NCBI GenBank assembly: GCA_028829895.1
Contig: CM054180.1
Coordinates: forward strand, 107,542,635-107,606,634
Source of the DNA: Sinotaia quadrata
Lineage: Eukaryota; Mollusca; Gastropoda; Architaenioglossa; Viviparidae
Length of the DNA stretch: 64,000 bases
Direction of reading: 5' to 3'
Of the stretch, positions 32,259-64,000 are shown piece by piece. The position numbers and the translations under genes were made by a program. The notes under the pieces are model-generated. The model ran no database searches. It was not told the DNA's origin and saw only the letters and a program-made list of their open reading frames with translations. The first letter of the stretch is position 1; every line of letters starts with the position of its first letter.

Positions 32259-33515
32259 TGTTACTGGTTATGATGATGATTATTATTAATCATCCAAAAC
32301 TAATTGCAAGTGATAGAGAAATCTTAATTTATGTTTATTCATAATTTTCCAGGAAAAAGCACACGTCTCTCACTTGGCGGATTGTATGGGTGTAGTAAAG
32401 TCTTCTCTCTTTCATAACAATAAGACAGACATTTTACTGTCACACAATACTTTTGTGGATGGAAACTTCTTACTAAAGGAGTAACAAATCCGTCTTTAAT
32501 TATATTTAATGAACCCCCACCCACCCACTGTCACTCCAATATATAGTTTAGTAATATGTGTAAGAAGGTTAATATATTTAACCTTAAATTTATTAAATCA
32601 ACAATTAAATATACTTATGACAATACGATAAGATTATTTGACATCAATACTCCATGAAACATCATTAAAGTAATTCAAATACTTATTCAGCAATCAGATT
32701 AGTTTCACAGGACTATTCTTATCATAGAAGAAATGGAGTTATAGAGTGATATGATACTACTGTAGTTTGTACATAACCTGTTCAATGACGTAAGCCACAA
32801 CAGCCCTTCATGTGCTTGGTAAAAATGTCACAATTGTATTGCTCACAATATAATAGTTAATCTTCCACTGCTCTGCTAAGTACATTGTAGAATATTCCAA
32901 CACTGTAGATCCCTCAAGACTAATCTAGGCACACGTTCACCATATTAGCTTCTCGAGTAGACAATCATTGTACGAGTAGACAATCACAGTAATGAACTTC
33001 TAGCACTCCTTTTGCTAGAAAGTTCTATAGTGGAGTCAGACACTTACCGACGCACACAAATGGGGTGTAGTGATTATCACAACTACCATTCTTTACGATG
33101 GAAACTTCTCAAATCCACCACAAATGTACAAAGAAGAAAATGAAAACATAAAAGATTACTCTTTTCGTGAAGCTAATGATCGCCTTTTCATGTCTGAACT
33201 TGACTTACATCAAAATCAAAGTGATTAGAATATAAAACGTTCTTCAACAGGTACGTTTTGATCTCTTCCCATTGGCTAGTTTGTTATTTGTAAGCCTTAA
33301 ACTATTGGATAGCAAAAATTAATCATACACTCTGGATTGGTTTGGATTACATCAGCAAGTTCTGGCATATTCTTTACCTGAGTTGTGATTTTAACTCTGG
33401 TATTTACCAAAATATCATCATGTGCAGTACCTGAAGGTCATGTCATGTTGATATTTTAAAATTATATAATAATTAAGTTTTATTAATAGGGACAAGCAAA
33501 TTTACTCCACCACAC
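32259..33515 (-). mobile_element. LTR-like copy (about 1.26 kb), same family
   Basis: Left end TTTGTTACTGGTTATGATGA, right end AATTTACTCCACCACACA. Collinear with the 25.9-kb copy; likely a solo LTR. Confidence 0.65.
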
Positions 33516-35716
33516 ATGGTAATATCTCCTTAAGGAGTTAATATCTATCTTAAGGAGTTTTTAAGAGTGAAACGTGCCTCTCACTGTCAAGGTTATAATA
33601 TTATATCCTTACTAGAATGCAACTTCATTTAAACGAGTTTACATTCTAAGGGAGATCACTGATAATGGAATCAAAGATGAAATAGCAAATAATTTTAAAA
33701 ATTATAATACTCTTTCATTATTCTTCTATATACTACAATGCTTCCACAATATATTCACAATTGTTACCAGTTAGTAATGCAAGCATTTATCAAGAACTGA
33801 TAATTCACTATATTCACAAAATAATATATATCATACTCATATGTATATATCTGTATGCCTATGGCACCTACCCCAAGAATACCTAGAGATTAATTTTAGA
33901 TAAATTAGATAAAATTAAACAGCAATAACAATTTTATATATGTGATAACGATGTTAATAATTTCAAATTATAACTTTATATTAACATTTTTCAAAACAAA
34001 CTTAAAACGTAATAACTTATAACAATAGTATTTTGGGATGCCATGTAATTCGTACATTTTCTGTATTCATCAACCATTCGAAATTAAGAGGGAGAGAAAG
34101 GAAAGAGAACGAAAACACAGTCAGACAGTTAACAGAACTGTTGCTTTCTTTTTAATTAGAGTTGTATTTATCTTACTTATAGATAATGCTGCTTGTAATT
34201 AAACACATAGTGTTATGTACAAAGCTTGTTATCCCCTGAAAAGCCAGTCAACTCAAGTTTACAAATCTCCCTTTTGCTGGAAGTGTGACAAGACTGAAGA
34301 CTTCATTTCCCCTCTCTAATCATTTCTTTTCATATGGCACTACGCAGGACCGGAAGCGGTCTACTCAAAACTCGGATCGAGAAAAGAAGAGAAGGGAGGG
34401 TATCGTCTCACGCGAGGCGCCCGTAATGTCTTGTTTCTCCATTTTCCTCCATCCTTGTCCTAGATTGACACGCAGGGTTTCAACAAATTTACCACTTTAC
34501 AGCATCGCTGGTTAAGGTTGCGCCTGGGAGCCAAGGATTTCGCTGTGACAGCTCCTTAGATGACTGAAGCCGGTAAAAAGCGTAATGGGGTCACTTTAAA
34601 AGCAACCTCACTCCACTTCCGGTCTGTGATCGAGTAGTCGTGTTAAAGGCGGGAAGCGAATGGCTCAGTGGACGACTGTCGCCGTAGTGTTCTGCGTCAG
34701 CCCGGAGGGTTTAGGTTTCGTTTTACTCGATCGGTGTTGTGCTTGCAGGGTCTGCGGGGCTGGAATTTCTAGTGCCAAAGACAGCAAGAGGTTACTAGGT
34801 GATGAGTCAAAATAATCGTTATGGTTCATAAATCGTCTTGGTGCCAACCCCCATCGCCGTGGTGAGAAATAACAAAATGTTGATTGAGTGTTCGCCTACA
34901 AAAGGCCGTAACAAACAAATGTAAAAGAGCGAATTTGACACTAGCTGGTATTTCTCTTGGAAGGGGGCTTTCAGACCAATATTATTTTGTTGGCTGACTT
35001 CTTTCCGAATTCTTAATTACAGGGTTGGACAGTATTCAATTCCTGCCATCAGAACGAGATAAGTGTATTAATCTAATATCAACTTGATCATATACTGCTT
35101 CTTGGTACTCTGGCTGGTTTAATTATTCCCGATATCGGACATTTTTTTCTAGAACCTTCAATGAAAGAACTTTAAGACGTCTGTCTATCTTTGGTATGTG
35201 ATTTTATTTATTTCACCCCACCCCACCCACCAGCTAATGGATTGTCCCCGACTTTAAATTTCTTACTGTATCAGCGATGATTAAAACTAAAAAATCATAT
35301 GACAATATATTTACAAATCATCCTTCTCTGGCATTGCAAAAAGTCAAGCGTGATGACATAATGTGCACCTTCTGTCAGAGCTATTGAATTAACTAAAGTA
35401 AGAGGCTTAACCATTGATAGCTGCTTGTCCAAAAGCTGTGAGACTCGGCATCATTAAGAAAAACGTGTGTTAACCCTTTTCGATCAAATATGGGACATGC
35501 TAGTTAATTTGATACTCCTTAATTCAAACCCGATCTCAGCCAATTAAAAATAACATTTCATAATGTAAAACATATGGTTTCATGTGGATTGGATTATGAT
35601 CCCATTTTTTGATTGTAAATTCGTTCAGACTCGTTTTGGGGGTTTATCGGTAAAAACGTTGTGAGATTCTTTTATCACACTCTATAACTGTTGAGCACCA
35701 GAGTCTGAGAGTTCTG
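33516..35716. other. Intergenic; GC-richer patch near 34.3-34.9 kb
   Basis: AT-rich on both sides. 34270-34900 is CpG-rich and includes GAATGGCTCAGTGGACGACT, like a polymerase III A box, but lacks a clear B box. No gene or second LTR found. Confidence 0.45.
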
Positions 35717-36044
35717 TTAAACCTGTGTGTTGTATGGATTTAGCATTGGGTTAGTATGAAAAATCTTTGCTTTCGATCCAATGTGAATACGAAAATTGCA
35801 TCTCTCAATTTTTTTTACAACTTCATAGGGTCCCTGCCATAATACAATCTCATTTGTTTTGGTGCAGGGGTAACAACAACAACACCTGCATATTGACTTC
35901 AATATTACATGCTTTCGTTTTACAGTTGTATAGACGTGCTTGTCTAGCTTCACTTTTGTGCTCATTCTCAGCTATCTGACATGAAGTATCAATATGGTTC
36001 GCAAGTTCGATTATGTGTTGATATGTACTTTTCACAGATTCCAC
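35717..36044 (-). pseudogene. Integrase C-terminal remnant
   Basis: Two overlapping minus frames: one with ESVKSTYQHIIELANHIDTS, the next with WQGPYEVVKKIERCNFRI and a terminal NPYN. The GPYEV(V/I) motif is typical of gypsy integrase C-termini. The frame changes between the two parts. Confidence 0.75.
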
Positions 36045-36453
36045 TAGCCCATTTTCTGTCCAATATTTTCATAATATAAACATGAATCCCCTAATGGTTC
36101 TACTATATAAGAGATCAAAAGGTGAAAAAATAGTCAAATCTTGGGATATTTCATGCAATGCAAACAAACGTGTTGGTAAATAAACATTCCAATCGTGTGG
36201 TTTTTCCACACAGTTTTCTCAAAGACTTGGTAAGAGTAGCATTTAGATTTTTGACTAAACCATTACACATAGGAAGGTGAGGAGTAGTTATTAACTGCTT
36301 TACCCTCAAAAGTTGATTAATCTCTTTCCTTAACTTGCTCATGAATTGAGTCCCTCTCTCAGACAAGATTTCTTCTGGAAATCCTACACTCAAGAAAATG
36401 GAGAACAGTGCATTTGCTACCAATGTGATACTAATAGAATTAAGTGAAACCAC
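36045..36453 (-). pseudogene. Integrase catalytic core remnant
   Basis: Contains GFPEEILSERGTQF and PMCNGLVKNLNATL; the core motif normally D-R-G-T-Q-F carries glutamate in the usual aspartate place. Further left, in another frame, come FSPFDLLYS and KYWTEN after a stop. Dead copy. Confidence 0.8.
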
Positions 36454-36475
36454 ATCAGGATATCACCTAGTATAA

Positions 36476-36871
36476 TCAATAATGTTGAATCCAACTATGG
36501 CTTTGACCTGATGAAGGCACAAATTTTCCAATGAAATCAACAACTACATGCCCAAAAGAAATATCAGTTGTCAGGACTTCACCTAGCAGATCTGGGTGTT
36601 CCATCTTTATATTCACTTGCTGACAGATATTACATGACTGACAGTACCGAATGATGTCCCCCATCATACCTGGCCAATAAAACTCCACACAAGTTAAAGT
36701 TTTGCTTGGTCCTAGATGACTGGCAGTGGGCAGGTCATGAGCCAAATGCAGCAAGTTCACTTGATAGATCAGAGGTACCACCAAATGACTGCTGTCAGTT
36801 CCTTCCTGTTTAGGAATCATGAGAATATCCTTCCAGCGAAACTCACTACCTCTGCCATAATATTTAGACAT
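36476..36871 (-). pseudogene. Integrase N-terminal zinc-binding (HHCC) domain remnant
   Basis: Minus frame with LLHLAHDLPTASHLG, YWPGMMGDIIRYC and SCNICQQ, the H-H-C-C zinc-binding pattern of retroelement integrases, followed by the start of the catalytic core with DFIGKF. Ends at a stop near 36476. Confidence 0.8.
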
Positions 36872-37229
36872 GTATGATCCTAAGAGCTTGGTCTTCTGTC
36901 AATATTTCTCTAGAGAATTATGTGTAAATTGTGCTGCTCCAAGCAGAGCCTTTTCCCTTCAGATTCAGTCACAGTCTGACAGCCAGAAACAATTATCTGC
37001 CCTGCCATGACTGAATCTGGTGTGACTTCCTGATGACATGCCCAACAATGACAGTTTCAGCCAATGTTATTGGTGCTTCACATTCACACTTGCCAATGAC
37101 CATTCTTGGTTCACTTTACATAGCTCCACAAATGCTCCTAGCTTCAATTTCCTGTGCTGCAGCTTGCCTACATGTGAATATGCAAACATTCTTGAGTGAA
37201 TCCGGTGTGTCATCACCACTGCAAATGTA

Positions 37230-37690
37230 TTAACATCCCCTGACAACACTCTCAACACAATTTACTAGAAATAGAGTTTGAATGCATCCACATACATACT
37301 TGCTGTCTGTGTCTACCATCACAATGGGTACTTTATCTTTTACACCATTGACTAGAGTTTGAAATAGTCTAGTGTAGTCACTTTCCTTCACTAGGCTAGG
37401 GTGTACTACTAATCTTACTTCAAAACCAGTGTCACAGAGGACAGGAGCACAATGTCCATTTATGTATGCATTAAAACGAGGTGCACCACTTAATTCTATG
37501 ACATTTATGTTACCTGGGCAATAAAATTTAATAGTGCCTGGTTTGCCACAGATAAAGCACACTACTGGTTCATTCTTAACACCTTTGTCTTTACTGTTGG
37601 GGTGAGGTATGGGTGCTCTATCTTTCAACTTATTAAATGGAGGAGGTGCAAGAGATGATCCTATGTTAGGTTTATTATCTGGCTTGATAC
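37230..37690 (-). pseudogene. gag zinc knuckle and aspartic protease remnant
   Basis: The frame contains CFICGKPGTIKFYC, a retroviral-type zinc knuckle in which the expected histidine is threonine, and further on VLCDTGFEV, the aspartic protease DTG active-site motif. The frame closes soon after the protease part and continues in another frame. Confidence 0.75.
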
Positions 37691-37955
37691 TCTATTGTTT
37701 AAACAAAGCTTGTTCATTAACTGGCCTCCAGGTTCAAAATTATGCCTAGCTGTCAGATTAACATGTGTCCTGTATATTTCTTCATATCTGTCAGCTGCTT
37801 TTAACCAGTCTGTCAAATCTTTGGTCCTTTGTCCTTAACATAAACTGAAAGTGCAAGAGGACATGATGTCTGCAATTTTTCAATCACAAAGTGATCCCTA
37901 ATGTCCTTTCCACTGTCAATTTCCATCTCGTCTAGCTCTGATCACCTTGTCAAAA
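37690..37955 (-). pseudogene. gag capsid C-terminal (SCAN-like) remnant
   Basis: Minus-strand translation shows IRDHFVIEKLQTSCP and, after a one-base frameshift, LTDWLKAADRYEE, matching the helical SCAN-like end of Ty3/gypsy capsids. It abuts the LTR with almost no leader, suggesting that the first part of gag has been deleted. Confidence 0.65.
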
Positions 37956-38728
37956 TGTGATGAGAATCTTAATTTATGTTATTAATAATTCTCCAGAAGA
38001 CACCACTCGATTCAGGTAAAAGAAGAAAAGGGCTGCTTATTTCCTGAAAATATAATCAAAAAAACAAACACTTAGTTTCCAGTTTATTCATCTCTAACTC
38101 CATTCTTTCTTACATTCAAGTCTCTATTTACAGTTTTCGTGCAACAGTTTTTATTAGCCTGATACAAGCATACAGCATAATAAATACTGCATATCAATTT
38201 ATGAACGTATTCACTAGAAACAATGTCAAGCGTTTAGCATACTACATACAAGCATCTTAGTTTTCAATTTGTAGAAACAATATTCTACTCACATAATATA
38301 TCTCTACGTAAAACGCAAGTATAACATATCAATAGCAAAATGCATGAAATATTTCTAAGTCCATTCTCTCTCAATCAATCAGTTAACTCACCTTTAAGCT
38401 AATAGCTGCCTTTCATGACTGGACTTCTTGCCACTCTAAATTCAAAGTGATTAGACAATAGAATTCTTTACAGCAGGTAAACTTTTGATCTCAGCCCATT
38501 TGCTGGTTTAGATCTTGTAAATCTTAACCATTGGATAATAAAAACTTGTAATCCATTTGAGACTGGTTTACATTACATCAGCAAGTCTAGCACATTCTTT
38601 ACTTCCAAATTTGACAAGTAAAATTATCAACACAAGAAGTTTCCAAGATCAGGTCACTTTGACATTTTAACAATTTATATAACAATTAAGTTTAGAAATA
38701 GGGATAGGCTAATTTACCCCGCCACACA
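37956..38728 (-). mobile_element. LTR of the Ty3/gypsy remnant (about 773 bp)
   Basis: On the minus strand it starts TGTGTGGCGGGGTAAATTAG and ends AAGATTCTCATCACA (TG...CA). It contains an AATAAA in GGCTAATAAAAACTG. It directly precedes the gag remnant, as a 5' LTR should. Parts of it recur at five other places in this window. Confidence 0.7.
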
Positions 38729-39063
38729 TTGATTTAACGTTTTCAGCAAAGTTATAATTGGAATACCCAATATAATGAATTAATCAGGTTTGTAGTAACC
38801 AATATATCACCACATTCTACGTTATTTTCTAATTTATTTTCTGTCTGTCTTTTTTAAAGTAGTTGTCCACGTCGTTTGTTTTAAAAAGTATTTTTTTTAC
38901 GCCATTAAAAAAAAAATTACGTCGTTTTCTAAGACGTGATCTACGTAAATTTTGTTTCTGTTAGAAATCGAAAATTACATACACCTAGAGTGCGAAATTA
39001 TAAAATATCCATCTCAGCTTTTGATTTAAAAAAAAGTTTTGTTTGTGATGCTGATACACACAT

Positions 39064-39120
<57 letters not shown>

Positions 39121-39612
39121 AAACACACAAACAAACACACACACACGCACTCATTAAATACTGTTTAATCAGATCAGGGATCACTCGAGGTCTGAGCTGG
39201 ATTCTTTTCATAATTGTATGGACATCTAGAACCCTTTTCTCATCAGTGTTGTCTGCACGTTGCCCACCACTACCCATCCAACTGCTTTCTCTAGCACAGA
39301 CAAAAATAGACACGTGTAGTATTGACGCACAAGGAGAAGATGTGGACCTTCAAAAGGATATCGAAACACAAGGTCATGAGTAACATGATGAATAGTAAAT
39401 ATGAAAGAGAAATTTAATGGATTTGTCATATCATTAGAATTTTTTTTCAAAGTGTTAAGGGTACCTTTTCTCGCTTCTACTGACGACTTACTAATTATAA
39501 TTTATAATTAATATTAATATTACTTAATTAATCTTACATTCTGCGAAGATGTGGTTATAACTAATACAACTCGAAAATAACTTAAAGTAAGAAATTGTCT
39601 TTTGATTTCTAA

Positions 39613-39950
39613 GCATGAGACTTAATACTGGTGTAGCATGAGACTTAGTACTGGTGTAGCATGAGACTTAATACTGGTGTAGCATGAGACTTAATACTGG
39701 TGTAGCTGGTGTAGCATGAGACTTAATACTGGTGTAGCATGAGACTTAATACTGGTGTAGCATGAGACTTAATACTGGTGTAGCATGAGACTTAGTACTG
39801 GTGTAGCATGAGACTTAGTACTGGTGTAGCATGAGACTTAATACTGGTGTAGCATGAGACTTAATACTGGTGTAGCATAAGACTTAATACTGGTGTAGCA
39901 TAAGACTTAATACTGGTGTAGCATGAGACTTAGTACTGGTATAGCAAGCA
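39613..39950. repeat. 23-bp minisatellite, about fourteen units
   Basis: Unit GCATGAGACTTAATACTGGT GTA with few changes. Confidence 0.95.
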
Positions 39951-40983
39951 TGACGACTCTCCGAATCACGCTGTCAGAATTAGGAATGAGAGGTTGCATT
40001 GCCAATCATGGCTTTATTATACTTAATTCAGGATAAAGGGATACGCAGAAGACAGCTGTTTAGGGAGTTTCTGGAAGTGCACATAGAATGTCATCATGGC
40101 CTAAGTCCATTGTCGCGAGTTGCTTATTTATTTAATGTAGCTGACCAAATTATGCAATTTAATTAAGCTAGAAAACCTTGAAACAATAGAAGTTTCTAGT
40201 AATTTTATTTGAAATTGTAAAAAAGGTCCATCTGTGAGTAATCGGTCCATTTCCATTTTATAGACGATAATTAATCCGTCCAGATTATATGTAAGCCGAG
40301 AATTGACTTCTTCGTGAGGTTAGATGAAATACTTGTTAAATCTTTATTGTAATTAAATTATATCTTAGAGTGAAAGAGTGTTTCTTTGGCTAAACGTTTA
40401 TGTCAAATATATCAAACATTTTATTTCCTCTCACATTATTATAATGTACATTTATTTCCTCTCACATTATTATAATGTACATTTTATTTCCTCTCACATT
40501 ATTATAATTTACAACATTTTATTTTCTCTCACATTATTATAATGTACAACATTTTTTTCCTCTCACATTATTATAATGTACAACAATTTAATTTTGTTCA
40601 CAAATTATTTTTTTGGCGAATAAAGCGAGGAATGTGATATAATCCGCTCCATTTTCCATCAGCAGACCCACTGACCCTAGTTTATTGCCAGTCATAGCTC
40701 TTACACCGTCAGTTACAGGGCCACTTAAGAAATCCTATCTATTCACTGATGGCAGAATCTAGAGCAGCATAAATGTCTGAGCCTTTTACAAGGCTATATC
40801 ATTATGAGTTTTTCATAAACCACGAAATCTTCATCTATATTTTAAGCATGAGGTGTTAGGTTATGGTAACGGTGCCTTTACTTTTACCTAAGTTAAAGAA
40901 AAGTATTTGCATAGCCTCGTTTTCAATTACAGCTTGAAAGAAAGACGACCGCTGAATTTGCTTACACTCGTTTGCAATTGTTT

Positions 40984-41203
40984 GATGAGATAAGGACACA
41001 TGAGATAAGGACACATGCGATAAGGACACATGAGATAAGGACACATGCGATAAGGACACATGAGATAAGGACACATGAGATAAGGACACATGAGATAAGG
41101 ACACATGAGATAAGGACACATGAGATAAGGACACATGAGATAAGGACACATGAGATAAGGACACATGAGATAAGGACACATGAGATAAGGACACATGAGA
41201 TAA
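40984..41203. repeat. 15-bp minisatellite, about fifteen units
   Basis: Unit GAGATAAGGACACAT; 15 bp equals five codons, so long repetitive frames appear on both strands (SHVSL, MCPYL, IRTHE). A few units are GCGATAAGGACACAT. Confidence 0.95.
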
Positions 41204-41984
41204 CTTACATTTTCTGGCAGTTATCTCTTCCATTATCGACTGTACCGTCTTTACTGCACATTTCTTTATCAAGTCTTTTGTCTCTTGCTTCTTCGTTGTC
41301 AAGGCACAGCCTTTTGTTTATAATGCTGTCTTTTCGAGTCCATCAAAATATCAGATCGTGATATCTCAGCATTGTAATTGATGTTTGAACATATCGTGTT
41401 TTGTCCTCAATGTATTATACTGTTTTGCCACTGCAATGGGGTCGGGTTTTTTTTTTGCCAATGTAGTGATTTGCAGTCTGTCTATCAAAAGACATTGCGG
41501 TTTTTCATTATTTTCAAGGAATAGAACAACCTCTTTCCATTTCATGTTAAGTACTGTTCATCTATCTTTTGTTCATGTTCATTTTGAGGGTTCTCGGTGA
41601 GTCTCTGAGAGCGTTGTTACGCCGTCTTATGTAGGCTAGAGATACTCTACTACGTTCGTGACCTTAATAATCCACGAGTTCTCTTTTATGTCGTCTTATG
41701 TTGCAGCATTTACAGTAGGCCTACAGTGAAATAATTATTAGGCTCGTGTTGTCTCTTGCAGTATTTACAGTTTTGAAAAAATAAAATAATTTCTTTGACA
41801 CTGAACTCTAGATTTAGTACAGCCATTTGGTCAGTGTAACAGCGCCGCCATATTGCTCTGAAAATGAACGACAAAAGCGTCCATAGTAACCGAGACTAGT
41901 TCATTTAAAAATACGCATGTTGTTATGGACGCTTCAGGATGCTTCTTCTAGAGGACGAACTCGCGATACGCGATTTCACTGATT

Positions 41985-42515
41985 TATCACTTGTTTCCGC
42001 CTATACACTGATGTATCACTTGTTTCCGCCTATACAATGATTTATCACTTGTTTCCGCCTATACACCGATTTATCACTTTTCCGCCTATACACTGATTTC
42101 TACCTATTACCACCTATACACTGATGTATTGCTTATTTCCACCTATTCACTGATGTATTGCTTATTTCTATCTATTCACTGCTGTATTGCTTATTTTTAT
42201 CTATTCACTGTTGTAGTGCTTATTTCTATCTATTCACTGATGTATTGCTTATTTCCACCTATTCACTGATGTATTGCTTATTTCTATCTATTCACTGATG
42301 TATTGCTTATTTCTATCTATTCACTGATGTATTGCTTATTTCTATCTATTCACTGATGTATTGCTTATTTCTACCTATTCACTGATGCATTGCTTATTTC
42401 CACATATTCACTGATGTATTGCTTATATCCCCATACTCACGGATGTATTGCTTATATCCCCATATTCACTGATGTATTGCTTGTTTTCACCATTACAAAC
42501 ATTCACTGATTTCTC
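41985..42515. repeat. 28-29 bp array, about eighteen units
   Basis: Unit like CTATTCACTGATGTATTGCTTATTTC, changing gradually from a TTTATCACTTGTTTCCGCCT variant at the left end. Confidence 0.9.
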
Positions 42516-43300
42516 GATCGGATACTTTGATATCTTGGGATAATTTATTTTAGGGAAATGCTAGAAAAGCCCTTTGGAAGACAAAGCTAAGAAAGGGATT
42601 ATGGGCCCTGTATTTCAGAAATGGAAATAGAGTCTAAACCTAAGTTATATATTCGACATTGCTGCTCACTAGACCTACATAAAGCAGATGTCAAACATAT
42701 ATCTCATCCCGTATTTTCTGTTCACTAGCTGCATTGCTTCTAAATTTTCATTTAATAAAAACAAATTAAGAATTTGTTTTTCTCCTGAAACATACCATTG
42801 ATGGAAGGGAAACAACTCCTCCTCTAACACAGATTGCATCACTTTTCTCTGCTTAATACTTTTGAAGCAGTTTAGTACATATTATTATTTCTTAAAAGTC
42901 GTTACATTAGAGCTGCTCGGCCATTGTGTTTATGAACTGCTTGTTTGACAAATAGCATATGGAAATCGTAAGTTTGAAATTTATGCTAATAAATTTACAT
43001 GCAAAACGCGATTTCTCCATATTTATTCTGTACTCGACTGGATTCACTGTTTAGCAATATTTCCATTTAATACTGTTAGTGAGTCAGGCTGATTAATAAT
43101 GAGGAAGCATGACCCTTCCACATCCCACTTCCCTATCCTTATAATGATGATCTGTAAAACCCATATTCGTGATTTTCGCTGATTTCAAATAGAAGCCAAA
43201 GTTTGAATTTGTTGCAACAGTAAATCAATCTTGATTGTGCTATTTAAAAATGTAATTCCTAAAATATCCCATTGATTTAGTGATTATTCTAATGGATTAT

Positions 43301-43350
<50 letters not shown>

Positions 43351-44129
43351 GTGTGCGTTCGTGCGCGCGCTCTATGCGATTCGTTCTACAACCAAAATAC
43401 AAAGGAAGCGAAGTAACTCAAAAATATTGTTTCTGTGCTTGCCGCCGATTAAGTTACTTCCCTTAGTTGAAAATTTTGTTTTATCGTCATATAATTTACA
43501 CACTTAGTGGAAATGAATCTTAAAGTGAAAAGAGGAAAAAAAATATATTCTTTTTAAAGAGCAAAAATGTTTTCAAATAAACTAATATGTGTAAAAAGAA
43601 GGAAATAGCTGGGCCTTTTGAACGATACAAGCAATACAAATTAGTGTTTGGAATAAAATACGCAATATAGAAATTATGGGAAACAAAAGGATGATGGTAT
43701 ACATGATGGTATACATGTACATGTATGTATTAAGTGTATTCATTTTTATATTTATTTTGTACTGTGCATTTATTCATTTTAATATAATTAAAATCATTGT
43801 CATTCACAGTTTACTGCTCAATTTCCACCTTCTTTGCTCCTAGGTTATTCGTTTAAATTAATCATTCTTTGCTTCCTAGTTTAAGTTTCCATGATAATCA
43901 TTTGCCATAGGATATTTGTGTGTGTGGGATTTTTAAAAAATTTTTTGGTGGAGGAAGATGGTTAAAGCATGTCGGTGCTAGAGACTGGGACGATGAAATT
44001 ATTATAGCTTAATTAAATTAGGTTAGCCTAGCTGTGTAAATATACTGGGGAGTTTCACCAGTTTATGAATGAAACTACTGATCAATGGTTCTCATTTTAT
44101 CGCATTTAAAAATAACACATACACACACA

Positions 44130-44168
<39 letters not shown>

Positions 44169-44642
44169 CATCATCATCATCATCATCACTTCACTGATTA
44201 GAGAACGCAGACTTTATTTTTACATTTTCTTCCCGCCCACCTTTCTATATTCTTATTTTTCGTTTTCTTTCTTTCCTTCCTTTTAGATGTTAGTGAACAA
44301 TATTGGGGCAGCAGAGCTTGATGGAGTTTACAATTTTAAAACCAAATTTGCTGTTCTTTTGTTTGAGATTAGCAACAGACACACAGTCCAGGATAATCAA
44401 TTTCTTATTTACAAACACGTGTGTGTTTTTTGAAAAATATATTTAACTAGAAATCAACATGAACATTGCCTCTGCTATATTCACCATTAGTAAATAGCTT
44501 ATGTTTCGAAAAAAACAAAATAATGTGTATTTTATGAACTAATATTAAGTTGGATTACTTAAATTAGTAACTTAGCATATTATCGGAATGAAGCATTACA
44601 CCTTCTCAATGGTGAGCAATGTGCAAACACTAAGAGAAGTAA

Positions 44643-44648
44643 TTTAAT
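44643..44648 (-). terminator. Candidate polyadenylation signal (ATTAAA)
   Basis: ATTAAA on the minus strand lies 35 nt after the stop of exon 17. A canonical AATAAA occurs farther on at 44213-44218. Either could end the transcript; the sequence alone cannot choose. Confidence 0.3.
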
Positions 44649-44682
44649 ATGGCTAAAACAATATTTAAGAGTGATTTCCCCT

Positions 44683-63885
<19,203 letters not shown>

Positions 63886-64000
63886 CTGAGGACAATCAAA
63901 AGTGCTTATGGAATGTTATTTAATCAAGTGTCATATGGAATGTCATTCAATTATTCTGGCCCATGGAATGTCATTCATGTATAGTGGCCTAAGGAACGTC

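Larger units (their letters stand above)
35717..37955 (-). mobile_element. Decayed Ty3/gypsy-type retrotransposon, internal region with RT/RNase H deleted
   Basis: Minus-strand pieces in order from the LTR at 37956: a gag capsid C-terminal (SCAN-like) part with a frameshift at about 37830, a zinc-knuckle remnant and protease at about 37230-37690, a short noncoding-looking joint, then integrase pieces to 35717. Reverse transcriptase and RNase H, which should lie between protease and integrase, are absent: only about 360 bp separate the two. Frameshifts and stops make it inactive. No LTR was found left of 35717, so the 3' end is truncated too. Confidence 0.85.
38729..44642. other. Intergenic with many minisatellites; no gene supported
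   Basis: CA tract (39068-39147), 23-bp array (about 39613-39950), 33-bp array (40420-40585, CCTCTCACATTATTATAATG), 15-bp array (40984-41203), 29-bp array (41985-42515), GT tract (43302-43345), CA plus ATC tract (44118-44190). Near 41848 GCCGCCATATTG resembles a YY1 site. No exon of the neighbouring multidomain gene was seen here. Confidence 0.6.

Noticed and set aside
34650..34850. tRNA-like A box (TGGCTCAGTGG) in a GC-rich patch
   Set aside because: No convincing B box or cloverleaf; not called as tRNA or SINE.
40856..41302. 148- and 129-codon frames on both strands with SHVSL or IRTHE repeats
   Set aside because: They follow a 15-bp tandem unit (five codons); the repeat explains the open frames and no flanking domain or signal peptide is visible.

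Overview
The window looks like nuclear DNA from an invertebrate animal, most likely a lophotrochozoan and probably a mollusc. The reasons are: one gene of small exons with GT/AG introns spread over about 19 kb; very dense micro- and minisatellites, including long GATA/TATC, CA and CTTT tracts; a decayed Ty3/gypsy element with dispersed LTR-like copies; and extracellular domains (three-finger LU, group A SRCR, LDLR class B/YWTD) in a mosaic that would fit such animals. No prokaryotic signatures were seen. The species assignment is inference.

The main content is one minus-strand gene, running from beyond position 63,885 (its 5' end and signal peptide lie outside the window) down to a stop codon at 44,683-44,685. 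I rebuilt 17 coding exons by hand. Every junction joins in frame, giving 882 codons plus stop. The predicted product is a secreted or surface protein with the order LU (Ly6/uPAR three-finger) domain - SRCR - six-motif YWTD beta-propeller - SRCR - six-motif YWTD beta-propeller. The two SRCR-propeller modules have matching intron phases and nearly identical exon lengths, and every domain border is a phase-1 intron, so the gene was probably assembled by exon shuffling followed by tandem duplication. I know of no named family with this architecture.

Several intronic minisatellites in this gene start at an exon edge and carry copies of the splice site itself: acceptors of exons 6, 11 and 16 and the donor of exon 12. 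A 72-bp array of about 20 units in intron 4 repeats the palindrome TGACGTCA, which matches a cAMP-response element.

Elsewhere: 1-646 holds a possible terminal exon of an unrecognised gene on the minus strand, with a polyA signal. 35,717-38,728 is a minus-strand Ty3/gypsy remnant (LTR, gag, protease and integrase pieces; reverse transcriptase and RNase H missing). LTR-like relatives lie near 6.6-7.6, 10.5-10.9, 15.0-16.5, 25.9-27.5 and 32.3-33.5 kb. The rest, roughly 0.6-35 kb and 38.7-44.6 kb, is AT-rich intergenic or intronic DNA dominated by tandem arrays in which I could support no gene.
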